64,000 nt of DNA from Candidatus Anammoxibacter sp. Its GTDB lineage: Bacteria > Planctomycetota > Brocadiia > Brocadiales > Anammoxibacteraceae. Both the position numbers and the translations under genes were made by a program. The notes beneath the pieces were generated by a model, which was not told where the DNA came from, did not search any database, and was given only the letters and a program-made list of their open reading frames with translations. The stretch lies in assembly GCA_021777105.1 (NCBI GenBank), contig JAIQZQ010000011.1:28076-92075 (forward strand). The letters run 5' to 3'. Below, piece after piece: positions 40,936 through 49,414 of this stretch (positions are counted from its first letter, which is position 1; each line of letters opens with the position of its first letter).

Positions 40936-41068
40936 TCAGAGCCAGGTCTTGAAAACAGAAAATAGAAAAGGGCATTAACACAACCTAATTAAACAGCCTT
41001 GGCAAATGTAACAGCCTATAGTTTCTTGGCAATTATGGATTTCACCACAATAGCTTCCCTCTTCCAGC
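40936..41068 (+). repeat. Intergenic duplication D, copy 2
   Basis: Matches 38772-38921: CTTGAAAACAGAAAATAG, GCATTAACACAACCTAATTA, CCTATAGTTTCTTGGCAATT, TGGATTTCACCACAATAGCT. It sits immediately after the TumE-like gene. The two copies flank a 2-kb segment holding the Phd remnant, the short peptides and the toxin pair. Confidence 0.65.
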
Positions 41069-41202
41069 TTTTCCCAACCGTGTCGTTTCAAATACTGCGT
41101 GGTTACTCAGTATAAACTCCGAGAGAGAGCTTATGACACTTACGGGTTTAAAGATTTCTCCCGATGGTCGAAATGACAAATCACGTTACATGTTCGCTCA
41201 AT

Positions 41203-43431
41203 TTAGGTAGAGGTTACAACGTTGTGTAAAACATTGCTAAGTTTTTCAATATTGTATGGCTTACTTATGGCGTCCTTAAATCCATACTCCTTGAAATTAA
41301 CCAGAACAGGATCGGTTGGCACGCCGCCTGAAACTATTGCTTTAACACCATGGTCGATATTGACAATCTCTTTTATTGCTTCCGCGCCTCCCATATGGCC
41401 GGAAACCGTTAAATCCAGAATAATTGCGTCAAATGGTTTGTTGTATTCTTTTGCTATTTTGTATTTTTCAATTGCGTCTTTCCCGTCATTGGCAATTACC
41501 ACTTCATATTTTAGATATTCAAGTATCCTCTTTCCGATCTCTCTTATAACTTCCTCGTCATCCATAAGAAGGACTTTTTCTCCATTGCTATAAGCAATCG
41601 CCCCTTTTACCTCTTTTTTTAACATTATGTCTTTTGTTGACGCGGGAACATAGATAAAGAATGTAGTTCCCTTTCCTAATTCAGATTCAACATTAATAAA
41701 CCCGCCATGTTTTTTTACAATGGAGCATGTAGTTGCAAGCCCAAGCCCATTTCCTTTCTCTTTAGATGTAAAGTAGGGATCAAATATCTTTTTGAGATTA
41801 TCTTCAGAAATCCCGACACCACTATCTTTAAATGATATCTTCACATACTTGCCTTTGGGCAGAATAAAACCCCATTCACCATTTTCGTCCCAAATATTTC
41901 TATTTTTGGCTTGAATCTCAAGCTGTCCTCCATCAGGCATGGCTTGTAATGCATTAATTGTTAAATTGTTAAAAATTTGATTCATCTGGCCTTTGTCAAC
42001 ATCAACCGCCCAAAGATCATCATTAATATCGTATGCGCATTTTACTTTTGATCCCCGCAAAATAAACCTCATTGATTCTTTTATTATTTCCGCAATAGAG
42101 ACTGTCTCTTTAATTGGCGCTCCGCCTTTAGAAAAAACAAGTAGCTGCTGAGTTAAATCTCTTGCCTGTAAAGATGCATGTTCCGCATTTGACAATGTTT
42201 CCAATGCGCTTTTATCATCTTTAATTGATAACATGGCCAAATTAATATTACCCACAATAACGGTTAAGATATTATTAAAATCGTGAGCAAGCCCGCCGGC
42301 CAGAAGGCCGAGAGACGCAAAGTTGCTCGACTTTGCAACCTTATCCTCTAATTTCTTATGTTCAGTGACATCCCTAAAAGCCAACACTGTTCCCAATATG
42401 TCATATTCTTTACTTAGGATCGGCACACCGCTAAAATCTATAAGGCGTTCAAAGCCTTCTTTTGTAACTAATAAAGTATTGTGTCTCTCTTCTATTATTT
42501 GATTGTTAGTATCAAGTATCCTTTTAGCCGGATTCTCACATATTTTGTGTGTTTCCCTGTTAACAATATGAAAGATATTGTCTAAAAGGGCGCCTACCGC
42601 TTCTTTCTGTTTCCACCCGGTCAAAACTTCAGCTGTTTTATTAATCAAAATGATTTTCCCTGTTGTATCAGTAGTTATTACGCCATCGCCAATGCTTATC
42701 AAAGTAGCGTTAAGCCGCTCTTTTTCGGCTTTAAAGGCCTCTACAACAGCCTTTTGATCAGTAATATCTCTAAGCGCAACCAGATAGGCGTCTTTTGATT
42801 CCCACTCAGTCTCGGTTATTCGCATTTCAGCAATACGAGTTTCGCCTTTTCTGTTGGTAATTTCAATTTCCTGCGTTTTATATGTTGTTAATTGAAAGTG
42901 AAATGCGCCGCCTAATAGTTGCTCTTTCCTATTCTCAAAAAGTATTTTAGCCGCCGGATTGACATAACACACAATATTCTCTTTATCAACAATCAAGAAA
43001 CCATCACTATTGATCTCTACTATGGATTTTATGGTTTGTTCGGCGTTCTTTTTCTTAGTAATGTTATATAGTAGGCCTGCAAAGCTCTCTTTATAACAGG
43101 CATAGACTGATAGTTCAAGCCAGATAGCGCGCCCGTCGCGATGATAAAACTGTAATTCAATATGCTTTTTCTTTTCAGAAATCAGAGTAACTATGTTTTT
43201 ATTTTCTTCTTTATGCAAAAAATCCGCAATGCAACGTCCTAAAGATTCTTCAACGGAATATCCAAGAAGTCTTTCCCACATATTATTAAGAAAGGTCAGA
43301 TTTCCTGATTTATCACAAAGAAATATTATCTCATGCATATTTTCTATGAGATCAAGATGGCATTTCTTAGATTCGATTAGTTCTTCAAACAAGCTGTTTT
43401 GTGAGTGTGCGTGTAGTTCTTTATTAGCCAT
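41203..43431 (-). CDS. Hybrid PAS-histidine kinase with receiver domain
   Basis: This 742-residue protein lacks membrane segments. It has three PAS domains (about 25-130, 130-235, 240-355), each ending in a PAC-like 'ITKKK', 'DITDQKAV', 'DVTEHKK'. The kinase core has 'LGLLAGGLAHDFNNILTVIVGNI' (H-box) and an ATPase part ('NLTINALQAMPDGGQLEI', 'FKDSGVGISEDNLKKIFDPYFTSKEKGNGLGLATT'). A C-terminal receiver has 'LLMDDEEVIREIG' and phospho-acceptor Asp in 'AIILDLTVSG'. It should sense a cytoplasmic cue, perhaps redox or a small ligand, then pass phosphate to its receiver. No output regulator lies nearby. Confidence 0.93.
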   Translation of the reverse strand: MANKELHAHSQNSLFEELIESKKCHLDLIENMHEIIFLCDKSGNLTFLNNMWERLLGYSVEESLGRCIADFLHKEENKNIVTLISEKKKHIELQFYHRDGRAIWLELSVYACYKESFAGLLYNITKKKNAEQTIKSIVEINSDGFLIVDKENIVCYVNPAAKILFENRKEQLLGGAFHFQLTTYKTQEIEITNRKGETRIAEMRITETEWESKDAYLVALRDITDQKAVVEAFKAEKERLNATLISIGDGVITTDTTGKIILINKTAEVLTGWKQKEAVGALLDNIFHIVNRETHKICENPAKRILDTNNQIIEERHNTLLVTKEGFERLIDFSGVPILSKEYDILGTVLAFRDVTEHKKLEDKVAKSSNFASLGLLAGGLAHDFNNILTVIVGNINLAMLSIKDDKSALETLSNAEHASLQARDLTQQLLVFSKGGAPIKETVSIAEIIKESMRFILRGSKVKCAYDINDDLWAVDVDKGQMNQIFNNLTINALQAMPDGGQLEIQAKNRNIWDENGEWGFILPKGKYVKISFKDSGVGISEDNLKKIFDPYFTSKEKGNGLGLATTCSIVKKHGGFINVESELGKGTTFFIYVPASTKDIMLKKEVKGAIAYSNGEKVLLMDDEEVIREIGKRILEYLKYEVVIANDGKDAIEKYKIAKEYNKPFDAIILDLTVSGHMGGAEAIKEIVNIDHGVKAIVSGGVPTDPVLVNFKEYGFKDAISKPYNIEKLSNVLHNVVTST

Positions 43432-43715
43432 TTTATACCTGTAGTTCTATAAGTAATTAAAATGTAATTATTTGAAATATCTATATCATGATTTCAAGCA
43501 AAACTATAAAGCTAAGTACATATGTTCAATTCGGATAGCATACCATTATCCGCCGTAATGTGTTAACAAAATCATTCGATATAAGGATGGTGTTTCAACA
43601 ATTATTAATGTATTGTAACGGATATTGAATTAATCACGCTTCAGATATAATGTTAACAAAGAATTGAAAGGTAAACTTCGGAGGCGAATCTTGAACCAGG
43701 GGAAGCATCGGGGGC

Positions 43716-43943
43716 AGATCTTGAAAACAGAAGTTAGGGTTCCGGTTAGTTTGCCGGTGGCGTATTTGTCACTTTGTCTGACCAGTCCACATGCTGGACT
43801 TAATGGTATTGTCTGGTGTAGGCTATGGATGATGTATTTAAATTTATACGCTTAAATTCTAAATGGGCGCAAATGAAAACTATACCGGTTAGTGAATTTA
43901 AGGCAAAGTGTTTGGACTTAATTGCAAAAATAGACAAGATTAA
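43716..43943 (+). repeat. Duplication P, copy 2 (carries intact phd-like gene 5' part)
   Basis: Matches 39725-39955 over about 230 bp, including the intergenic CAGATCTTGAAAACAGAAGTT block and the first 25 codons of the antitoxin. The remainder of 43432-43715 is AT-rich and shows nothing else. Confidence 0.75.
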
Positions 43944-44094
43944 GAATCCTATTGTTATAACAAAGAACGGTCGTTCTATTGCAAAAGTAGTTCCGTTTAA
44001 TGGTGAAAACAATCTGGATGCGCTTGGCGGAAGTGTGAAATTTTATGGTGATATAGTGTCGCCAATAGATGAATCATGGGAAGCGGAAGAATGA
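43873..44094 (+). CDS. Phd/YefM-type antitoxin
   Basis: This 73-residue protein begins 'MKTIPVSEFKAKCLDLIAKI' and continues 'NPIVITKNGRSIAKVVPF', the beta-hairpin and helix of the Phd/YefM DNA-binding fold, with an acidic tail (SPIDESWEAEE) that normally covers the toxin. It is intact. Its TGA overlaps the ATG of a PIN-toxin remnant (44091), so it was once half of a pair. A shortened, mutated copy is at 39881. Confidence 0.85.
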   Translation: MKTIPVSEFKAKCLDLIAKIDKIKNPIVITKNGRSIAKVVPFNGENNLDALGGSVKFYGDIVSPIDESWEAEE

Positions 44095-44177
44095 TTTTAT
44101 TGAATACTCACACAATGGAAGGGAAATCATTAGAAGCTTCCCATCAAGCACAAAAGATCTTACGCCGGCAAATGTAA
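44091..44177 (+). pseudogene. PIN-domain (VapC-like) toxin remnant
   Basis: Twenty-eight codons: MILLNTHT..., where VapC proteins that pair with Phd-type antitoxins begin MILLDTHxxLW. The catalytic first Asp is Asn and the frame stops after 'QKILRRQM'. The middle and the other acidic residues are lost. It starts on the ATGA overlap with the antitoxin, so this was a real antitoxin-toxin pair whose toxin was deleted. Confidence 0.65.
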
Positions 44178-44287
44178 TTTTTTTGTGTATTTGCAGAGTA
44201 ACTGGCTGTAATGGCATTTATTCGATTAAGAATTTATCAAGTTAATTCAATATAATAATATGCGCAGGCCATAAGAGAATTGCCTTT

Positions 44288-45079
44288 TTATTCGTATAAC
44301 GACCTTCTTGCCTGTTTAATCGCTTTTTTCAATTCGTTGCTGCCTTGTTTTGCTAATTCGTCAATTAAATCATTAACATCTTTTTCCAACCACACAGGAA
44401 TTGAATATTTTACCATGTTGCCAACAGAACTATCAAGTGATGGATCTGTTAAAAATTCAACCAGCTCCTTTAATGTCGTTGTTGCCTTTGATTTTAATTC
44501 GGGATGTACATTTAATATGCCTATAACTTCAGCTGAATGCTTGTAATATAATGTAATTAAACCTAAACCTGTTAAACTATTTGAGAGAAAATTATCCCTA
44601 AAGTTTCGCAATGTTTGCAAATCTTCTTTATTGTTTGGCTCCAGTAAAAACGAATCTATACACTCAAAAAGATCCCCCTGAGCTACCGAAACAGTCAATT
44701 CGCACGATCCTGAGCAGGTTCCTTCGCAACCGGGATCATTTGCCGCCCATTCCCAAACGATATTGCAAAAGCCGGTTGTAATTGTTTCACCTTTTATTGT
44801 GTATACCTGATCGCCTCCTGATGCAATAGATTGCGGCGTTATGGAGATAACATTGTTTCTTTCTTCAGGGCAATCATGCGTAACGCTGGAATGGGCGTCC
44901 TCTTCGCCTGCGATCACATAGGTTATTGTGCTGTTTGAAATAGTGTCTAAGTGTACCGGACTCACCCAGCGTAAATCGCATTCGTGGCCATTAGTCAGGG
45001 CTAAAGGAAAGACGCTTGCGCAAAAAGTAAAACTGAGCAGAAATATTCCAACTCTATTGCTTACTATACGTTTCATCAT
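44288..45079 (-). CDS. Secreted protein with CFI-box-like C-terminal region
   Basis: This 263-residue protein has a signal peptide (about 1-30). A Cys-containing beta-sandwich region at about 31-135 includes 'WVSPVHLDTISNSTITYVI' and 'CEGTCSGSCELTVSVAQG'. A helical C-terminal region with 'LQTLRNFRDNFLSNSLTGLGLITLYYKHSAEVIGIL' resembles the CFI-box domain of surface or extracellular proteins, though the CxIATAxxG start is not there. The N-terminal part resembles the first domain of the big protein at 49415-52918 ('ETKSYTIGADG'). GGAGG precedes the ATG at 45079. The function is unknown, and it is probably exported. Confidence 0.6.
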   Translation of the reverse strand: MMKRIVSNRVGIFLLSFTFCASVFPLALTNGHECDLRWVSPVHLDTISNSTITYVIAGEEDAHSSVTHDCPEERNNVISITPQSIASGGDQVYTIKGETITTGFCNIVWEWAANDPGCEGTCSGSCELTVSVAQGDLFECIDSFLLEPNNKEDLQTLRNFRDNFLSNSLTGLGLITLYYKHSAEVIGILNVHPELKSKATTTLKELVEFLTDPSLDSSVGNMVKYSIPVWLEKDVNDLIDELAKQGSNELKKAIKQARRSLYE

Positions 45080-45323
45080 CAATCCTCCTTTATAAAATAC
45101 AAAAAAACTGAATTTAATAATCGAAAAAATTATAGATGAATAATTGCCAAAATCAAGATCTTTTAAATAAAGGAACGTTGTTCATACATTGCGGCTATAT
45201 ATGATCAACCAAATCAGGTTTTTGAAAAATAATATTTACGTATTGTTATATTCAAACGCAATAAAATAAAACCCTAAAGGGTAAATTCCAACAACATCTG
45301 CCTGCCGGAGTTTAGGCTTTAGG

Positions 45324-45498
45324 AACTGGAAATCAATAAGTCGGTGTGTTTACGCTTAGATTTAAGTCTGGTTAGATAAATCTGATTGAGCTAAATCGGA
45401 AGCGTGGCCAAAGCTGCTTTGAGGATTTAACGATTGAAGATTTGCCAATGATGGTTTGAAGATACGATGCTAAAACACTGACTTATTGATTTCCAGTT
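45324..45498. mobile_element. Inverted-repeat element, family 3 (175 bp)
   Basis: Nineteen perfect bases AACTGGAAATCAATAAGTC at 45324-45342 face their reverse complement at 45480-45498. Both ends are followed inward by RGTGT. The body has no gene. Flanks ending CTTTAGG and beginning ACTTAGCC show no clear duplication. Around it, 45080-45788 is otherwise featureless apart from the tandem heptamer array. Confidence 0.7.
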
Positions 45499-45656
45499 AC
45501 TTAGCCTTTTATTCATCAAAAATCCGGAAACCTAATGCTCCTAAGTATATATCCTTATTCAGGATATAGTATAGACGCGTCCTCATAGAGCCGACGCCAA
45601 CATCAAACAACCGCCAATCCCCACCACCAGCTGCACAACTGACAAGTGTGCGCGCT

Positions 45657-45744
45657 ATCCAGCATCCAGCATCCAGCATCCAGCATCCAGCATCCAGCAT
45701 CCAGCATACAGCATACAGCATACAGCATACAGCATACAGCATCC
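45657..45744. repeat. Heptanucleotide tandem array (AGCATCC then AGCATAC)
   Basis: About six copies of AGCATCC followed by about six of AGCATAC, in an 88-bp run 45 bp past the 3' end of nadB (which is read on the reverse strand). Such arrays vary in length by slippage. It creates spurious open frames on both strands. Confidence 0.9.
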
Positions 45745-45788
45745 CACAACTAATAACTAATAACCAATATCAACCCGCAAAGCGGCTT

Positions 45789-47411
45789 TTACCCCCTTTT
45801 AACCGCAAGCTGCCTGTTCCATTTCTCATCATCTCTTTCAGGGAAATCTTTTCTGAAATGCGCGCCCCTGGTCTCTTCCCTCTGTTCAGCCATTTCAGTA
45901 ATAATCCTGGCCACAGTTAACATGTTTTGCACCTCCCAGCCGGCAGAGAACAGGAACTCTTTCTCAAAAACATACGCGCACCAGTAATCAATCATCTGCT
46001 TCGCTTCAAAAAGATGTTTCTTGTCCCTCTCAATCCCCACGCTTCTCCACATCAAACTTTGCAACGCGTCTTTAACATCCCCCAGGTCAAGTTCGGCCTG
46101 TTTCGGAGTAGGCGACTTATATTTAATATGTATAGGCGACAACTCAAGATTATCATCCTTAATAACAGCCCTCGCTTCCTTGCCGGCTCTATATCCATAA
46201 ACCAATCCCTCAAGTAGCGAGTTGCTACCAAGCCGGTTGGCGCCGTGAAGCCCGGTGCTTGACACCTCACCGCACGCGAAAAGATTAATAATATCCGTGC
46301 GCCCGATTTCATCAACTTTCACCCCCCCTATCATGTAATGCGCGCTGGGCCTGACCGGAATCAAATCCTTAGTAATATCAATATCAAACGATTCGCAAAT
46401 ATTCTTTATCTTTGGAAACCTCGCGCTAAACACATCCTCGGGTATATGAGTAACGTCCAGATAAACATGAGTGTGATCAGTCGCGCGAATCTCCTTTAAA
46501 ATGCTCTGGCTCACAATATCGCGCGGCGCCAGCTCAGCATCGGCGTGATACTTCGGCATAAACCGCTCGCCGTCATGATTCTTTAACAATCCCCCCTCGC
46601 CCCTTACCGTTTCCGATATCAATGTTCGCGTCGCCCCGGCAATATAAAGCGTAGTAGGGTGAAACTGCACAAACTCCATATTCCGTATCTCCGCCCCGGC
46701 CCTGAACGCCATAGCCACCCCGTCGCCTTTTGCAACTTTCGGATTAGTCGTCTCCCTGTACAGTCTGCCGCAACCGCCCGATGCCAATATTGTCTGTTTG
46801 GCCCAAATCAACATCGTCCCCTTCTGGCTGTGCCACGCCACAATCCCTTTACAAACACCGTCAATTACCAGCAAATCAATAGTAAACGTATATTCATGAA
46901 CAGTAATATTCCCTGTCTTTTTAGCAAACTCAATCAATCCCCTCTCAATTTCGCGCCCCGTAGTGTCCCCGTTTGCCCTCAAAATCCTGCGTTTGCTGTG
47001 TCCACCCTCCTGAGTTAACGCAAGCCCACCGTCCTCCTCGTCAAACTTTACGCCCATTGATATCAAATCGTTTATCCGGTCCGGCCCCTCCCTCACAATG
47101 CCCTCAACCACATCTTTGTCGCTAAGCCCCCGGCCGGTTTTAACAGTGTCGTTAATATGGTCGTTAAAACTATCCTCCTCTGAAATAACAGCCGCAATAC
47201 CGCCCTGCGAATACTGAGTGTTGTTCTCATTGACCTTATCTTTAGTCACAATCAACACAGAGCTGGACTTCGCGGCCTCAACCGCCGCGCTAAGCCCGGC
47301 AATCCCGCTGCCTATAACCAGCACATCAGTGAAAATATGCGGCAGCTTATGGCTGTCAAAAGATATCAAATATTTTCTAACGTCAATAAGTTTATTTAAA
47401 GAAGGTTTCAT
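45789..47411 (-). CDS. nadB: L-aspartate oxidase
   Basis: This 540-residue flavoenzyme oxidises aspartate to iminoaspartate, the first step of de novo NAD synthesis. It can use fumarate as acceptor without oxygen. It shows the FAD-binding 'VLVIGSGIAGLSAAVEA', 'NENNTQYSQGGIAAV', 'HSKRRILRANGDTTG', 'FHPTTL', and the 'SAHYMIGGVKVDEIG...SSTGLHGANRLGSNSLLEGLVYG' signature of NadB rather than succinate dehydrogenase. The helical C-terminus is normal. nadA and nadC are not in this window. The gene is isolated and converges on nothing nearby. Confidence 0.96.
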   Translation of the reverse strand: MKPSLNKLIDVRKYLISFDSHKLPHIFTDVLVIGSGIAGLSAAVEAAKSSSVLIVTKDKVNENNTQYSQGGIAAVISEEDSFNDHINDTVKTGRGLSDKDVVEGIVREGPDRINDLISMGVKFDEEDGGLALTQEGGHSKRRILRANGDTTGREIERGLIEFAKKTGNITVHEYTFTIDLLVIDGVCKGIVAWHSQKGTMLIWAKQTILASGGCGRLYRETTNPKVAKGDGVAMAFRAGAEIRNMEFVQFHPTTLYIAGATRTLISETVRGEGGLLKNHDGERFMPKYHADAELAPRDIVSQSILKEIRATDHTHVYLDVTHIPEDVFSARFPKIKNICESFDIDITKDLIPVRPSAHYMIGGVKVDEIGRTDIINLFACGEVSSTGLHGANRLGSNSLLEGLVYGYRAGKEARAVIKDDNLELSPIHIKYKSPTPKQAELDLGDVKDALQSLMWRSVGIERDKKHLFEAKQMIDYWCAYVFEKEFLFSAGWEVQNMLTVARIITEMAEQREETRGAHFRKDFPERDDEKWNRQLAVKRG

Positions 47412-47997
47412 GTTTTACAATCTCAAAAATTTCAATGACTCACAAAAAATCAAAACAAACCACGGATTACGCAGATTACACGGATTCTTAATACCTTAAA
47501 GCTAAATTAACACAATCCGTGTTATCTCCGAAATCCGAGGCTTCTATATTACCCCTTAAGGATGGAAAAGTCTATCATATAGCATGCATGAATGCAAAAG
47601 CAAAAGCGATTAATAGCAGAACGCGAAGGGCATGGAGCGTAGTGTGTAAAAGTGATTTCATATAGGATATAAATATTAAGCGGATAAAATGACAATTTTC
47701 ACTGATAAAAGCAAAAAATAAAAAATCACAAGCAATAAAGACATGATTACATGACAAAACGGTTCAATTACTAAAAAAAAACTCTTGCTGGAAATAATAA
47801 GCAATGTTATATTGAATTTGCCAAACCACACCAAACTAAAATCACCCACACTCATGCCATTTTACACTTTGATTGGTTGTTTTCTTATATTTTCTATACT
47901 TTTTTCTTATTTAAACAATTTTTTTGTTAAAATTTGTTTAAACTTATTTGCCAAGATTCTAACTGTTACAAGCAAGCAGGTTGTGTGAAAAAACGAT
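47412..47997. other. Gene-free 586-bp stretch
   Basis: Divergent intergenic region between nadB and the GNAT gene. It contains one CCACGGATTACGCAGATTA repeat of the ATCCGCG type (about 47460-47490) and AT-rich sequence with likely promoters. A plus-strand open frame at 47785-47988 is hydrophobic but lacks a ribosome site. Confidence 0.4.
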
Positions 47998-49188
47998 ATG
48001 AAGATAATTGACAAAGTTAAGGACAAGAGTCAACGCCACATTGAACGCCATGCAACACTTGGATATCAATATTTATTTGCCGAGAGTATTGGGTTTATAA
48101 AACATTGTGATTGGGATGGTATTGCGGATGGAAACTCCATCTTTCTGAGCCGAACAGATCTTGAAGCTATTGAGGCTAATTCACCTGAAAATACATCTCA
48201 ACGGTATGCCGTGGCTTATAGCAATGGGGAGCCGGTCGTTATAGCCGCATGTCAGGTTGCGGAAATTACAGGCGAAAAACTTGCGCAAGCCGGAAACGGC
48301 ATCAAAGGAGCTATTGCCCGCAACTACAAGGAAAGGGCGCTGGTATGCGGCAATCTGTTATCCAGCGGACTTCATGGCGTGGCCTTTGCCAAGGCTTTGG
48401 ACCCGGAAACGGGATGGCGAATTGTGGCGGAGATGCTCTATAAAATAAGGCGTGGCGAAAAACTATCAGGCAATGTGGATTTTGTCCTTATTAAGGATAT
48501 CAAAGAGCTAGAGCTTGAGGCATCGCAAATTATTGAACGCGACAGTTACCGTCGCATCCAAACAGATCCTTCCATGGTTTTAGAGCTTGGAAACGCAATC
48601 TCATCCTTTGACGATTACATTGACAACCTACGATCAAAGTACCGCGCCAAAATAAAAAAAGTGATCACAGAACTTGAACAGGCCGGTTTTGAATGCTCTA
48701 AAATAGAAATAAATACTGCTGTTGACAAAGAGTTGCATCGCCTGTATCTGGAGGTAGAGAAAAAATCGTCTATTCGATCGGCCACACTGCCGATTGGTTA
48801 CTTTCTGGGATTATATAACGCCTTGGGGGATAATTTCTCATGTATAGCCATAAAACGGAACAACTTAATGGCCGGTTTTGTCACTGTAATTATGGATGGA
48901 AACGAAGCGGTCGCGTATTATATAGGTGTTGATTATCAAATCAATTCAGATTACCCTATATATTTCAGGCTTTTGCAGTTGGCAATAGAGCGCGGAATCA
49001 AAATGGGATGCGCGCGTGTTTCATTTGGCCGAACCGCGCTTGAACCTAAAGCAAACCTAGGCGCAACCCCTGTGGACACATTTATTTATGCAAGACATAG
49101 GGTTGCTGTAGTCAACTATATTGTCAGGCAGTTGTTTAAAAAAGCGCCTTTTGACACAGCTCCGGAGCGCGCAGTAACAAAACTGTAA
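47998..49188 (+). CDS. GNAT-superfamily acyltransferase of the FemAB/DUF482 type
   Basis: This 396-residue protein has the two-GNAT-lobe layout of peptidoglycan-bridge FemAB and DUF482 (COG3146-like) proteins. The N-terminal lobe runs to about residue 190 ('FLSRTDLEAIEANSPENTSQRYAVAY', 'ERALVCGNLLSSGLHGVAF'). The C-terminal lobe runs from about 200 ('DDYIDNLRSKYRAKIKKV', 'GYFLGLYNALGDNFSCIAIKRNN', 'AYYIGVDYQINSDYPIYFRLLQLAIERGIKMGCARVSFG'). Such enzymes transfer an acyl or aminoacyl group. The acceptor is unknown. Upstream (47412-47997) is AT-rich with no other gene. The ATG is chosen from the first conserved residues. A hairpin at 49307-49340 follows. Confidence 0.75.
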   Translation: MKIIDKVKDKSQRHIERHATLGYQYLFAESIGFIKHCDWDGIADGNSIFLSRTDLEAIEANSPENTSQRYAVAYSNGEPVVIAACQVAEITGEKLAQAGNGIKGAIARNYKERALVCGNLLSSGLHGVAFAKALDPETGWRIVAEMLYKIRRGEKLSGNVDFVLIKDIKELELEASQIIERDSYRRIQTDPSMVLELGNAISSFDDYIDNLRSKYRAKIKKVITELEQAGFECSKIEINTAVDKELHRLYLEVEKKSSIRSATLPIGYFLGLYNALGDNFSCIAIKRNNLMAGFVTVIMDGNEAVAYYIGVDYQINSDYPIYFRLLQLAIERGIKMGCARVSFGRTALEPKANLGATPVDTFIYARHRVAVVNYIVRQLFKKAPFDTAPERAVTKL

Positions 49189-49306
49189 ACTGTTGATTTT
49201 TTTTAAGACAAAGGCAATGAAAAGTTACGCATTAGACCTTAAAACCGAATATACAACTCTCAAATTCTTCAAAATCAGGATTCCAAACAAGTAATATCAA
49301 GGCAAT

Positions 49307-49340
49307 GGTGGCACGGACAAACAAGTTTGTCCATGCCACC
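49307..49340. repeat. Hairpin, probable terminator between convergent genes
   Basis: Perfect-looking stem GGTGGCACGGACAAAC / GTTTGTCCATGCCACC with one mismatch. It lies between the 3' ends of the GNAT gene (plus) and the big secreted protein (minus). The sequence is akin to the GTGGCACAGGCATCC family (3148, 13447), so terminator and REP roles may coincide. Confidence 0.7.
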
Positions 49341-49414
49341 CAGTTGTTTTTTCTGATAACCGAGATCCAGCTTCAAACTTCAGTACTCTATCTGCATGCA
49401 TTAGTCATCGGTAT

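Noticed and set aside
45509..45742. 77-residue reverse frame of MLYAVCCMLYAV type
   Set aside because: Translation of the heptamer tandem array, not a real protein.
47785..47988. 67-residue forward frame upstream of the GNAT gene
   Set aside because: Hydrophobic with no ribosome site and AT-rich. No similarity seen, so more likely a chance frame.
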